64,000 nucleotides of DNA from Rhodobacteraceae bacterium QY30 (GTDB lineage: Bacteria; Pseudomonadota; Alphaproteobacteria; Rhodobacterales; Rhodobacteraceae): assembly GCA_002356635.1 (NCBI GenBank), contig CP023454.1, positions 1,782,501 to 1,846,500 on the forward strand, given 5' to 3'. Each line of letters begins with the position of its first letter. The first letter of the stretch is position 1. Position numbers and translations under genes: made by a program. Positions 19,003-29,705 of this stretch are shown piece by piece. The notes below the pieces were generated by a model. That model worked only from the letters and a program-made list of their open reading frames with translations, made no database searches and was not told where the DNA came from.

Positions 19003-20012
19003 GATGCCACCTCGGTTTCCCGGGATGCCGCGGTCGCAAGCGGCACGGCCGCGATCAGATGGCAGGCCGCCGCGCGCCCCGGTCCCACCGAGACGAGGGG
19101 CGGCGCACTGGCCGCGCAGGGAGGTTGGGCCACCGGACAGCGCGGATGAAAGACGCAGCCTGTCGGGCGCTGCGCCGGGTCCGGCGTTTCGCCCTGCAAC
19201 ACCGTGCGCCCGCCGGCCGGCTTGCCGGGTACCGGCGCGGCCGAGACAAGCGCCTTCGTGTAGGGATGCGCGGGCGCGGCGAAGACGTCATCCGTTTGGC
19301 CTTCCTCGACGATCCGGCCCAGATACATGACGGCGACCCGGTGGCTGGCCTGCCGGACCACCCGCAAGTCATGGCTGATGAAGATCATCGCCAGCCGCAT
19401 CTGCTGCTGGACATCCCAGAGCAGGTTCATCACCTGCGCCTGGATCGAGACATCCAGCGCGCTGACCGGTTCGTCGCAGATCAGCAGGTCGGGCCGCGTG
19501 ACCAGGGCCCGCGCCAGCACCGCGCGCTGGCGCTGACCGCCCGACAGTTCATGCGGGTAACGGGTGCCGATGTCGGGCGACAGTCCCACCGCCTCCATCA
19601 CCTCGGCGACGCGGGCGGCATTGGCCGCGCCATCATGCGGGATGTGGATGTCCAGCGGTTCGCGGATCTGGGTCCGGATCGGCAGGCGCGGGTCCAGTGC
19701 GGCCAGCGGATCCTGGAAGATCATCTGAAGCCGCGGGCGCATCGCCCGCCAGGCCTGGCTGCCCCGCCGGGGCATGGGCGCGTCCGCAAAACGCACCTCG
19801 CCCGTGTCGGGCGCCTCGATGCCCAGAAGCATCCGCCCGGTGGTGGACTTCCCCGAGCCGGATTCCCCGACGATGCCCAGCGTCTCGCCCCGGGCCAGGG
19901 TGATCGTCACGTCCTCGACCGCCGTCAATCGCGGTGCCGCACCAAGGATCGACCGGCCCATCGGATACTGGCGGCCGATCCCCCGGGCCTCGAGCAGCGG
20001 GGTCCGGGTCAT
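18999..20012 (-). CDS. Dipeptide-type ABC transporter ATP-binding protein (DppF/OppF-like)
   Basis: 337 residues: Walker [10 protein letters not shown], signature LSGGQRQRAVLARAL, Walker B LLICDEPVSALDVS, switch ISHDLRVVRQ, and the C-terminal oligopeptide_ABC extension with a Cys-rich CVFHPRCPVAQPPC cluster that in OppD/DppD-type proteins can hold an iron-sulfur cluster. An open frame extends upstream, but the ATG at 20012 overlaps the stop of the other ATPase gene, so I use it. It acts as a heterodimer with the protein encoded at 20009-21049. Confidence 0.92.
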   Translation of the reverse strand: MTRTPLLEARGIGRQYPMGRSILGAAPRLTAVEDVTITLARGETLGIVGESGSGKSTTGRMLLGIEAPDTGEVRFADAPMPRRGSQAWRAMRPRLQMIFQDPLAALDPRLPIRTQIREPLDIHIPHDGAANAARVAEVMEAVGLSPDIGTRYPHELSGGQRQRAVLARALVTRPDLLICDEPVSALDVSIQAQVMNLLWDVQQQMRLAMIFISHDLRVVRQASHRVAVMYLGRIVEEGQTDDVFAAPAHPYTKALVSAAPVPGKPAGGRTVLQGETPDPAQRPTGCVFHPRCPVAQPPCAASAPPLVSVGPGRAAACHLIAAVPLATAASRETEVAS

Positions 20013-21049
20013 GCCGGAACCCCAGAAGGTTGGTTCGCAGGCAGTAGCGGGCTTTGCCGCGCGTCCTGCACCGGCGTACATGCGACGCGCCGGGCCGGTC
20101 CGATCGCGCCCAGTTCGGGCCTGACCGCGGCGCAGGCCGGGCGCACCAGCACGCAGCGCGGCGCAAAGGCGCACCCAGGCGGCAGGTCGCGGGGGCTGGG
20201 GACCATGCCGGGAATGGCGGCCAGACGCCGGCGCGGCCCCGAAAGTTCGGGAAGCGACCGCAGCAACCCCTGCGCATAGGGGTGCGCCGGATCGTGAAAC
20301 AGCGCGGCGGTGGTCGATTCCTCGACGATCCGGCCGGCATACATCACCGCGACCCGCTGGCAGGTCTGCGAGATCACCCCAAGGTCATGGCTGATCAGCA
20401 CCATCGCCATGCCGGTGTCGCGCTGGATCTCGACCAGCAGCTCCAGGATCTGCGCCTGGATGGTCACGTCCAGCGCGGTCGTCGGTTCATCGGCGACCAG
20501 CAGGTCGGGCCGGCCGGCCAGCGCCATGGCAATCATGATCCGCTGTTTCTGTCCGCCCGAAAATTCAAAGGGGTAAAGGTCGATCCGCGCCGCGGCATTG
20601 GGGATGCCGACCTGATCCAGAAGCCGACGCGCCTCGGCGCGCGCCGCGTCTCCGCGCAGGCCCTGATGCAGGCGAAGCGATTGGACGATCTGCAGGCCGA
20701 CACGCATCATCGGGTCCAGCGCCGCGCCCGGATCCTGCGGGATCAGGCCGATCCGCCCGCCCCGGATTCCCGCCATCCGCCGTTCGGACATCGCCAGCAG
20801 GTCGTCTGACCCCAGCCGGATTTGACCCGTCACCACGGCCTTCGGCGGTAAAAGCCGCATCGCCGCCAGGAAGGTCACGGACTTGCCCGAACCCGACTCG
20901 CCCACCACGCCCAGCGTCTCTCCCCGTCGGACCGACAGGCTCAGGTCCTGGACGACGGGCGCGCCGGAAAAGCGGATGCCCAGGTTCCGGATCGACAGGA
21001 CCGGCGCATCCGCCCCGCCCGACGGCGCTTGCTGAAGTGGTCCGGCCAT
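20009..21049 (-). CDS. Dipeptide-type ABC transporter ATP-binding protein (DppD/OppD-like)
   Basis: 346 residues: Walker A GESGSGKS, signature [15 protein letters not shown], Walker [15 protein letters not shown] and switch [10 protein letters not shown], then the oligopeptide C-terminal extension with GCAFAPRC. The combination SGKSV and [11 protein letters not shown] is characteristic of the DppD branch. It is the first gene of the nine-gene minus-strand operon. Its 163-base upstream region carries a 6+6 palindrome at 21071-21084 that could be an operator. Confidence 0.92.
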   Translation of the reverse strand: MAGPLQQAPSGGADAPVLSIRNLGIRFSGAPVVQDLSLSVRRGETLGVVGESGSGKSVTFLAAMRLLPPKAVVTGQIRLGSDDLLAMSERRMAGIRGGRIGLIPQDPGAALDPMMRVGLQIVQSLRLHQGLRGDAARAEARRLLDQVGIPNAAARIDLYPFEFSGGQKQRIMIAMALAGRPDLLVADEPTTALDVTIQAQILELLVEIQRDTGMAMVLISHDLGVISQTCQRVAVMYAGRIVEESTTAALFHDPAHPYAQGLLRSLPELSGPRRRLAAIPGMVPSPRDLPPGCAFAPRCVLVRPACAAVRPELGAIGPARRVACTPVQDARQSPLLPANQPSGVPA

Positions 21050-21070
21050 GTGGTCCCGCAGAGTCCCGAC

Positions 21071-21084
21071 GTGACGTCCGTCAC
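21071..21084 (-). promoter_or_regulatory. Palindrome upstream of the phosphodiester/ABC operon
   Basis: GTGACG-TC-CGTCAC, a perfect 14-base palindrome, 22 bases before the first start codon of the operon. Possible binding site of a dimeric regulator or 5'-UTR structure. No convincing Pho box or -35/-10 pair was found in 21085-21212, so how the operon is controlled is open. Confidence 0.35.
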
Positions 21085-21212
21085 AGGTGAAACGACATGC
21101 AAACGGACGCCGGTGCCCCGGCTATCCATCTGATTTCATTAGGGTCTGGATAGGATCGCTTTGTAACCCGCAGACAGAGGTTGCAAGAAGCTTCTGTGAC
21201 GGACCGGCGGGA

Positions 21213-23839
21213 TCAGACGGTCACGGCCGCCTGGCGCACGGGTTCCAGCGTCAGCTTCTGCCCGCCCAGATCGCGGAACACCCGCTGGCGGCAGCTCAGG
21301 ACGATGATCTGCAGATCCTGCGCCTGCCGGTGCAGCGCGTCGAACATCCGCTCGATCCGGTCATCGTCGGAGTAGACCAGCGCATCGTCCAGGATCACTG
21401 GCGCGTGCCGCCCGCGTCGCGCCAGAAGCCGCGCGAAGGCCAACCGCACCAGCAGGGCGATCTGCTCTTGCGTTCCGCCGGACAGCGTTCCGATCTCTTC
21501 CTTGCTGCCCTGGCGGATCAGCGCTGTGGGCAGCAGGCTGTCGCCGTCGAAGGTCAGTTCCGCATCCGGCCAGAGCAGCCGCAGAAGCGGCTTCAACTCG
21601 ACCATGACCGGCTCGAAATAGCGTTCGCGGGCGGTTTCGCGGGCCGCCTCCAGCGCGGCGACCAGCTTGCGCAGCACATCGACCTCGAAGGCGATGGCAC
21701 TGCGGGTCCGCAACGCGTCGGCCAGCCGCAGCGACACGTCCTGCAGTTCCTCCTCCACCCCGCTGCCCGAGCGCAGGTCGATCTCGACATCCAGACGCGC
21801 GGCTTCCTGCGTCAGATCGAGGATCTCGGCAACGGCGCCTTCGCAGACCGACCGGGCCCGGATCAGCGCCGCCTCGCAGGCATCCAGGTCGGGGGCGCGC
21901 GCCAGAAGATCGGTCACTCTGGCCCCGGCCCGCGCCAGCGCCGCCTCGGCGCCTTCCAGTTCGGCCCGAAGCCGCGTCTCGCGCGCGTCGATGTCGCCCG
22001 CCGCGGCAAAGTCCGTTTCGGCGGTCAGAAGATGGGCCGCCGCGGCATCGGCGGTGACGGCGGCGCGCGCCTCGGCATCGCGGTCGGCGTCGAACCGGAT
22101 CCGCAGCGCCTCTTGCGCCTGTTCTGCGGCCAGAGAATCGGCGGCGGCCTGCCGGGCGGCAGCCTCGGCCGCGGCTCCATCCGGCCACGCCTCGCCCGTG
22201 TCCTGAGCGGCGTCGACCGGCGGCAGGGCTGCCAATTCCGCTTCCATCGCTGCGATGCCCTTCGGCGCAAGGGCCTTCAGACGGGCCTCGATATCCCGCA
22301 CCTGAGCCTCGGCCGCGGCCCGCGCCGCAGCGGCCTTCCGCGCGTCCTCGATGCTCGGTGCCCCGATCCGGGCCAGCGCCGCCACCAGTCGCGCCTCGGC
22401 CTCCGCCAAACCATCGGCGTCGTCCGTGCGTCCGGGATGCAGTTCCAGCCGCCCGATGCCCGGCAGGTCCAGTGTGGCGTCAGACAGAACCGGCGCGGAC
22501 TGCCCTTCGGACAGCTCCCGTTGGCCAAGGAACACCCGCGGACTCCGATCATCCAGATAGCGCATGACCAGCTGCGTGGCGCCGCTTTCGCGCAACCGGC
22601 GATGGACGGCCACCTCCTGGGCCAGGGCTTCAAGCCCGGCCAGAGTCGAGGCATCGGGACCCTGCGTCGCCTCGCGCTGCGCCAGGCCCAGGTCGTGCGC
22701 CAGAGCCGTGGCGCTGCCGATGCGCTGGGCCAGATCCTTGCGCCGCTCGGCCGCGCCGCGCTGCGCCTCGGCCTTCAGGACCGCAAGGTGCAGCGCCTCG
22801 GCGCGGGATTGCGAGGATCGCGCGGCCTCGACGCGCGTCCCGGCTTCGGCCAGCCGCGCCGCGCTGTCGCGCAGCGCCCGCGTCAGCGCCTGCGCCCGGC
22901 TCCGGGCCTCGGCTTCGGCCGACCGCGCCCCCACCAGCCGTTCGCGCAACTGCCGCAGCCGCGCCAGCTCCGACGTGGCCGCATCGCGCTGCAACCGGGC
23001 GGTGGTGACGGCGGCCTCGGCCGCGGTGACCGCCTCGGCATGGCGCGTGGCGGCTTCCCAGGCTGCCGTTGCTTCGGCCAGCCGCCGGTTGCGCGCCGCC
23101 GCGCCTTCGGGTTCCCGCAGGTCCTCGAGCAAGCGCAAGACCTCTTTGCGGCGGTCAAGGGCGCGGCGCAGATCCCGCGCCACGCCCTCCAGCCGGACAC
23201 GTTCGGACTCAAGCTCCGCCACCGCCACCTCGGCCAGGTCCAGCGGCCCGCCCTTCTTCGGGCCGCGTCCGGTGACATACTGCGCCAGATCGGCCTTGGC
23301 CCTTGCCAGCGCCCTTTCCATCCGCCGCCCGCCAGTGACACGCTCCAGCTCTCCGGTGACCGAGGACATGAGGTCGCGCCGCACGGCCTCGGCCGCCTCC
23401 TTGTCGCGGGGGCTTCCCTGGTCCAGCGCGGTCAGGCCCTGACGCACCCACAGAAGGCCCGCCGGACCCACGTCGCCGCCCCCTTGCATCAGGGCCGCGA
23501 TCCACTCCTCGGCCTCCTGCCCCTTCAGCATCAGCCGCTCGTCCTTCCACACCTCCGCCCGCGCGCCCGCAAGCCACCGCTTGAGGATGCGGAAACGCCC
23601 CTCGGCGGTGTCGATCTCGGCGCTGATTTCAGGGGCACCGCCCGCGTGGGGCTTCAGCGCCTTGACCTCGCGCGCCATCGACCCATGCCGAATGAAGAAC
23701 AACGCCTGAAGTGCGTCGAACAGGCTCGACTTGCCGCTTTCGTTGGGCGCGCACAGGACGTTCAGACCGGCGGCGATCCCCTCGACCCGGACCGGATGCG
23801 AAAAGCGACGGACATCGTTCAGCGTGATCGAGACAAGCT

Positions 23840-23843
<4 letters not shown>
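21213..23843 (-). CDS. SbcC/YhaN-like AAA ATPase with long coiled coil
   Basis: 876 residues, Rad50/SMC-like layout. N-terminal Walker A APNESGKSS (about residues 32-40); central Ala/Arg/Glu-rich coiled-coil region (roughly 170-700); C-terminal signature LSGGTQEQIALLVRLAFARL and Walker B APVILDDALVYSD followed by the D-loop. Head closure of the two halves forms the ATP site. Its start overlaps the stop of a SbcD-type nuclease gene (ATGA), so the two act as a complex in DNA end or structure processing. It is shorter than E. coli SbcC and fits the YhaN-type branch common in alphaproteobacteria. It may serve in DNA repair or in defence against foreign DNA. Confidence 0.85.
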
Positions 23844-24973
<1,130 letters not shown>

Positions 24974-25087
24974 GCGGCACCTCTTTCGGAAGTCCAGGGC
25001 GGCGGATCAGGGGCGACTGTCACGCGGGGGGAACGGGAACTCAATGGGGAAACGGACGTCTGCGGCGGCTCCGGCACAGCCTGACCT

Positions 25088-25804
25088 TCACGCGCCGTAG
25101 GTCAGGGCAGGATCACCCTGCCAACGGCACCAGAGCGTCGGACGCATTTCGTCGGGCCCCAGGAAGGTGCGGACCGACAGGACCACGATCCGCCCCTCCG
25201 GGGCCCCGAAGCTCAGCCCCCAGTCCGGCTCCAGTGCGGACAGGTCCAGGCTTCCGGCCCACAGACCGGCTGCGCGCGCCCGCAGATAATGGTTCCCGGC
25301 CTCCTCCATCACCTCGCTCCGCGCCAGCGCCGCAAGGGCGGCGGCCGCCTCGGTATCGAGCGCAGGAAGAAGCGGCCGGTCCAGCGCCACCGACGAGCGT
25401 TCGACCAGCCGCTCCATCGCGTGAAGGCTGAAACTGGTCCGTGCCAGCGTGAAACCGACCCCGTTCCGGCCCGGCCGCGCGGTCAGACGCGTGTAGAAGA
25501 GCGTGGTTTCGGAAAACATCTCCTCGCCTTCGGCCCGCGAAACCATGTCGCGCACGTGCCGCAGGACCAGCGTCAGTTCGCCGCGGCCAGGAACGGCGCG
25601 CACCACCCCCGGCATCCGCCGGAGCCGGTCCAGATGCCGGGCGATGGCCTTCGGGTTCGGCCGCAGGTCGCTGCACAGCGCGGTGATCTTCGCGACATCG
25701 GCCTCGGCCCGCGCCCCATGCAGGACCGCCTGCCGCGCCAGGCCGCGCTTCAGCGACATCCGCAGCGATTGCGAGCCCTCGAAATCGGCGTGAGCGATGC
25801 GCAT
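25088..25804 (-). CDS. Conserved-looking protein of unknown function next to the SbcCD-like pair
   Basis: 238 residues from the ATG at 25804. The frame continues upstream to 25903 but would then overlap the divergent WYL regulator. I do not recognise the family. The sequence is soluble (no signal peptide or membrane segment). An N-terminal helical half holds many Arg and Leu; the middle has a stretch FSLHAMERLVERS whose H-x3-R-x3-R pattern recalls RelE-like or DUF4258 proteins, a weak likeness only. The C-terminal part is beta-rich. It lies 114 bases upstream of the SbcD-like gene on the same strand and 85 bases from the divergent regulator start. Confidence 0.7.
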   Translation of the reverse strand: MRIAHADFEGSQSLRMSLKRGLARQAVLHGARAEADVAKITALCSDLRPNPKAIARHLDRLRRMPGVVRAVPGRGELTLVLRHVRDMVSRAEGEEMFSETTLFYTRLTARPGRNGVGFTLARTSFSLHAMERLVERSSVALDRPLLPALDTEAAAALAALARSEVMEEAGNHYLRARAAGLWAGSLDLSALEPDWGLSFGAPEGRIVVLSVRTFLGPDEMRPTLWCRWQGDPALTYGA

Positions 25805-25889
25805 TCCAGCCTCCCGTCTTAAGGAATCGTCAACAGGGACAGGATGTGCGATAACGGCGTCAGTTTCTGTCATGTCGGGATCAGGGAAG

Positions 25890-26885
25890 ATGTCCTTCAG
25901 CAAGGCGGCGGATCTGCTGCGGATCGCGGAAATGGCCAGTGCGCGCTACGCGGGGGTTTCGCTTTCCGACATCGAGGCCGAGTTCGGCGTGGATCGCCGC
26001 ACGGCCCAACGGATGACCCGCGCCCTCGAGGAGATGTTTCCCGGCTGCGCCACCCATACCGGCGAGGACCGGCGCAAGTTCTGGAAGCTGAACGGCAGCG
26101 ACGCCCGGCTGATGCTGGCGCAGGGCGTGCGGGACAGCGAATTGTCGGCGCTGGAACTGGCGATCCGCCGCGCCGAACGCGAAGGGGCCTTGAACGAGGT
26201 GCGGGCGCTGGCGGCGTTGCGGGACCGGCTTCTGGCGGCCATGCCCGGCCCTTTGGCCCGTCGGGCCGAAGCCGACGCCGAGGCGGTGCTGGAAGCTTAT
26301 GGTTTCGCCTCGCGTCCCGGCCCCCGCGTCCGCACCGCGCCCGAATTGCTGGGCACCATCGCGCAGGCGCTGAAGGGGCCGCATGTCTTGTCGATCACCT
26401 ACGCAGGCGGCCGCGACCCGTCCCGCAAGCGGCGGCTGGAGCCGCATGGCCTGCTCTTGGGAACGCGGCGTTATCTGGTGGCGCGCGAGGTGGGCGGCAG
26501 CGGCGCGATGCAGCACTTCCGGCTTGACCGGATCGTCGCGGCGCAGCTCGAAGCGTCAAGCTTTCGCAGGGATCCGGACTTCGATCTGGCCACCCACGCC
26601 GCCCGCGCCTTCGGCAGCTACCACACACAGGCGGAATATGGCGAGGTCGTGTGGCGTTTCACCCCCGCCGCCGCGCCCGTCGCGCGGGAATTCGTGTTCC
26701 ATCCCGGGCAGACCACGACCGATGAGGCCGATGGCAGCCTGACGGTGCGCTTCGCGGCGGCGGGGCATCTGGAAATGGCCTGGCACCTGTACCAGTGGGG
26801 CGACGCCGTGGAGGTGCTGGCGCCCGAAGCCCTGCGCGCCCTGACCGAACGCCACCGCCGCGGCGATTTCCCCGCCCTGCCCTGA
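25890..26885 (+). CDS. HTH and WYL domain transcriptional regulator
   Basis: 331 residues. An N-terminal winged helix (SLSDIEAEFGVDRRTAQRMTRALEEMFP, about residues 25-55) is followed by a WYL-type ligand-sensing domain (ITYAGGRDPSRKRRLEPHGLLLGTRRYLVAREVG, about 168-205) and a C-terminal WCX-like domain. Starts at 25872 or further upstream are possible; 25890 gives the usual family N-terminus (MSFSKAADLLRIAEMA). WYL regulators often sense nucleic acid or nucleotide and control DNA-repair or defence genes. Here it is divergent from the unknown gene and the SbcCD-like pair, so these are its likely targets. Confidence 0.85.
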   Translation: MSFSKAADLLRIAEMASARYAGVSLSDIEAEFGVDRRTAQRMTRALEEMFPGCATHTGEDRRKFWKLNGSDARLMLAQGVRDSELSALELAIRRAEREGALNEVRALAALRDRLLAAMPGPLARRAEADAEAVLEAYGFASRPGPRVRTAPELLGTIAQALKGPHVLSITYAGGRDPSRKRRLEPHGLLLGTRRYLVAREVGGSGAMQHFRLDRIVAAQLEASSFRRDPDFDLATHAARAFGSYHTQAEYGEVVWRFTPAAAPVAREFVFHPGQTTTDEADGSLTVRFAAAGHLEMAWHLYQWGDAVEVLAPEALRALTERHRRGDFPALP

Positions 26886-27060
26886 CGCGCCCGGCCCCGT
26901 CCCGTCATTCGTGATGGGCCGACGCCGCCCGCTGTCCGCAATGTGACGGACCTTGCGGCGCTTTCAACCGTTTCCGATGGTCAGAAGGCCCCGGCCGTCC
27001 TATCCTGTCAAGGGTCTGTCTGTCCCTTGCGGCAACCGAAACACACGTCGGAGGTCCAAC

Positions 27061-27531
27061 ATGTACACCACCATCCTGCTTGCCTATGACGGAACCCAGG
27101 AAGGCCGGCTGGCCCTGCGCGAAGGGGCGCGCATGGCCCAGATCTGCGGCAGCCGGCGGGTCATGCTGCTTGCGGTCGTCGATCCGGCGGCGGGGCTGGC
27201 CATGGCGGTCGATCCCGTGGCCGGGTACCTGCCGCTTCAGGAAGAAGTGAATTACCAGAAGATCCTTGACGAGGGCGTGGAGCGGCTGGTGCGGATGGGA
27301 CTGACGCCGGAGGCGCGGCTGGAAACCGGCCACCCGGCCGAACGCATCACCGCCGTCGCGGCCGAGATCCGGGCCGATTTGGTCGTCGTGGGCCATCACA
27401 AGCAGGGAGTCATGGCGCGCTGGCTGCACGGCTCGGTCACCACGGCGCTCAGCGACGGGCTGGATTGCAGCCTTCTGGTCGCCCGGCAGGACATCCCCGA
27501 CGAGGTGCTGTTCCGGGCCGGCGCCACCTGA
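27061..27531 (+). CDS. Universal stress protein (UspA family)
   Basis: 156 residues with the UspA fold: MYTTILLAYDGTQEG at the start and the C-terminal nucleotide loop VVGHHKQGVMARWLHGSVT. The usual G-x2-G-x9-G-S motif has its second glycine replaced by lysine (GHHK), so ATP binding may be altered. Start at ATG 27061 with GGAGG 6 bases upstream; in-frame codons further upstream have no support. It stands alone between the WYL regulator and an acyltransferase, with 175 bases of upstream non-coding DNA in which I see no clear FNR-type site. The role, in stress survival, is only generic. Confidence 0.9.
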   Translation: MYTTILLAYDGTQEGRLALREGARMAQICGSRRVMLLAVVDPAAGLAMAVDPVAGYLPLQEEVNYQKILDEGVERLVRMGLTPEARLETGHPAERITAVAAEIRADLVVVGHHKQGVMARWLHGSVTTALSDGLDCSLLVARQDIPDEVLFRAGAT

Positions 27532-27621
27532 GCCGCCTTCCCGGACCGGCAAGCGCAAGGTTGCAGGCCCGCGCCCCCGCGCGCTATGTGCCCCGCGTGA
27601 AACGCCGGCACCAGGGGCAGC

Positions 27622-29646
27622 ATGCAGTACAGACCAGAGATTGACGGGCTGCGCGCGATTGCGGTTGTGCCGGTCATCCTGTTTCACGCCGGGTTCACCG
27701 CCTTCGCGGGCGGCTTTGCCGGCGTCGACGTCTTCTTCGTGATCAGCGGCTACCTGATCACCGGCATCCTGATTGCCGACCTGGAACAGGACCGCTTTTC
27801 CCTGGCGCGCTTTTACGAACGGCGCGCACGGCGCATCCTGCCCGCGCTGTTTGTCGTTCTGCTGGCCTGCCTGCCCTTCGCCTGGCTGTGGATGCTGCCA
27901 TCCCAGATGGATGACTTCGCGCAAGGCCTGATGGCCGTGGTGCTGTTTTGCTCGAACATCCTGTTCTGGCGGCAAGACGGATACTTCGCCCCCTCCGCAG
28001 AGATCAATCCGCTGCTCCACACCTGGAGCCTGGCTGTGGAGGAACAGTATTACCTGCTGTTCCCGCTGCTTCTGCGGCTGCTCTGGCCGTTTGGCCGTAC
28101 GCGGGTATTCCAGAGCGTGGCGGTGATCGCGATGGCCAGTCTGATCCTGGCGGAATGGGGCTGGCGACACTGGCCAGGCGCCAATTTCTACCTTGCGCCG
28201 GGCCGTGCCTGGGAGTTGCTGTCCGGGTCGCTCTGCGCCTTCCTGACCGTGGGCCGCACCGCGCGTTCCAGCAACGTCCTCAGCGCGACGGGCCTGGCCC
28301 TGATCGGGGTGTCATTCCTTGGCTATGACGAAGGAACGCCGTTCCCCAGCCTCTGGACCCTGGCGCCTGTCACGGGTACGGCCCTGATCATTCTTTACGG
28401 CGGCACCGGCACCTGGGTGGGGCGCCTTCTCTCCTTGCGTCCCTTGGTGGGGATCGGGCTGGTTTCCTATAGCGCCTATCTGTGGCACCAGCCGCTGTTC
28501 GCCTTCGCACGGTTGCGCAGCCTGACCGAACCGGGGGCGCCGGTGATGGCCGCGTTGGCCACGGCCGCGCTGATCCTGGCCTGGGCAACCTGGCGCTGGG
28601 TAGAGCGGCCCTTCAGGAACAGCGCCACCCCCCGGCCCGCCACGCGCCAAGGGGTTTTCGTGCTGAGCGGCCTTGCGGGCGCGGTGCTTGTCGCCCTTGG
28701 TCTGGCCGGACACCTGGGCGAAGGGCTGGAAGGTCGGTTTGGCGACAGGGAACTGCGGTTCGCCGCCGCCGCGAAGGACCGGGCGGAGGGGGACTGCAAT
28801 TTCTCGCGCGACCGGCCGCTCAACGCGCATCCCCAGCCGCAATGCCTGTCGCCAGCGGGCGGCAAGGTCGATGCCATGCTGATCGGCGACAGCCACATGT
28901 GGGCAATCTCGGATGCCATGCGTCGGGCGCTGGATGAGGCGCGGATCGGCTACTATCTTCTGTCCCACACCAGCTGCCTGCCCCTGCCCGGCTTCCGGAC
29001 CTTCGATGGCGCCAGGATCTACAACTGCGATGACTTCCTGTCCGGGTCCTACCGATGGGCGAAAGCGGCGGGCGTCAGCACCGTCGTCCTTGCCGCCCGC
29101 TTTCCGCTGTATCTGCGCGGAAACCGTTACGACAACGGAGAAGGCGGGATCGAACCGGGCGAGCCGGGCTGGGTGGACCTGATCGACCGGCGCAGCAGCG
29201 CCTGGAACGACCCGGAGCGGCAGGCCCGGGTTCTGTCGGCCCTGGAACGACAGATCCGGCTTCTGGCACAGGACTTCCGTGTCGTCCTCGTCTATCCGGT
29301 TCCCGAAGCCGGCTGGAACGTGCCCGAACAGGCCTTTCGGAACGCCTACTTCAATGACGGCGATCCCGCGCTCGGCACGTCCTACGCCGCCTACACGGCC
29401 CGCACCGCCGAAGTGACAGCACTTTTCGACCGTCTTGTCGCGGAATTGGCCAGCGTCCACGCCGCCCGGATTGCGCCGGTGCTGTGCCAGGAGGGCACGG
29501 GCCGCTGCACCAATGCGGATGCGGAGGGCGTCTATTACTATGATGACGACCATCTGAGCAATGCGGGTGCGCGCCTTGTTGCGCCGGTCATCGTCCAGGC
29601 GGTCGAGGCGGCGCTTGGCCGGAAGACGGCCGGGGCCACTCCCTGA
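27622..29646 (+). CDS. Membrane O-acyltransferase with C-terminal SGNH domain (OafA/YrhL type)
   Basis: 674 residues. The N-terminal acyltransferase-3 domain (about residues 1-345, ten transmembrane segments) opens with YRPEIDGLRAIAVVPVILFH, containing the conserved R and H. After a linker segment (about 350-375) comes a periplasmic SGNH hydrolase-like domain with GDSHMW near residue 419 and the C-terminal DDDHLSNAG (D-x-x-H). Such fusions acetylate surface sugars: lipopolysaccharide O-antigen, peptidoglycan or exopolysaccharide. The gene has its own 90-base upstream gap and no glycan-synthesis neighbours, so the acceptor is unknown. Confidence 0.9.
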   Translation: MQYRPEIDGLRAIAVVPVILFHAGFTAFAGGFAGVDVFFVISGYLITGILIADLEQDRFSLARFYERRARRILPALFVVLLACLPFAWLWMLPSQMDDFAQGLMAVVLFCSNILFWRQDGYFAPSAEINPLLHTWSLAVEEQYYLLFPLLLRLLWPFGRTRVFQSVAVIAMASLILAEWGWRHWPGANFYLAPGRAWELLSGSLCAFLTVGRTARSSNVLSATGLALIGVSFLGYDEGTPFPSLWTLAPVTGTALIILYGGTGTWVGRLLSLRPLVGIGLVSYSAYLWHQPLFAFARLRSLTEPGAPVMAALATAALILAWATWRWVERPFRNSATPRPATRQGVFVLSGLAGAVLVALGLAGHLGEGLEGRFGDRELRFAAAAKDRAEGDCNFSRDRPLNAHPQPQCLSPAGGKVDAMLIGDSHMWAISDAMRRALDEARIGYYLLSHTSCLPLPGFRTFDGARIYNCDDFLSGSYRWAKAAGVSTVVLAARFPLYLRGNRYDNGEGGIEPGEPGWVDLIDRRSSAWNDPERQARVLSALERQIRLLAQDFRVVLVYPVPEAGWNVPEQAFRNAYFNDGDPALGTSYAAYTARTAEVTALFDRLVAELASVHAARIAPVLCQEGTGRCTNADAEGVYYYDDDHLSNAGARLVAPVIVQAVEAALGRKTAGATP

Positions 29647-29705
29647 AGGCCGCAAGGCGAGTCAGGGGCAAAGCCGCCGCGCCGGATCCCGGTTCCGCGC
29701 GACCG

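Noticed and set aside
21085-21212. Pho box upstream of the phosphodiester operon
   Set aside because: CTGTCTG-like fragments were seen but no two CTGTCAT-type half sites at the proper spacing.
26886-27060. FNR or similar anaerobic site upstream of the universal stress protein
   Set aside because: TTGCGGCAA occurs, but the TTGAT-N4-ATCAA pattern is not present.
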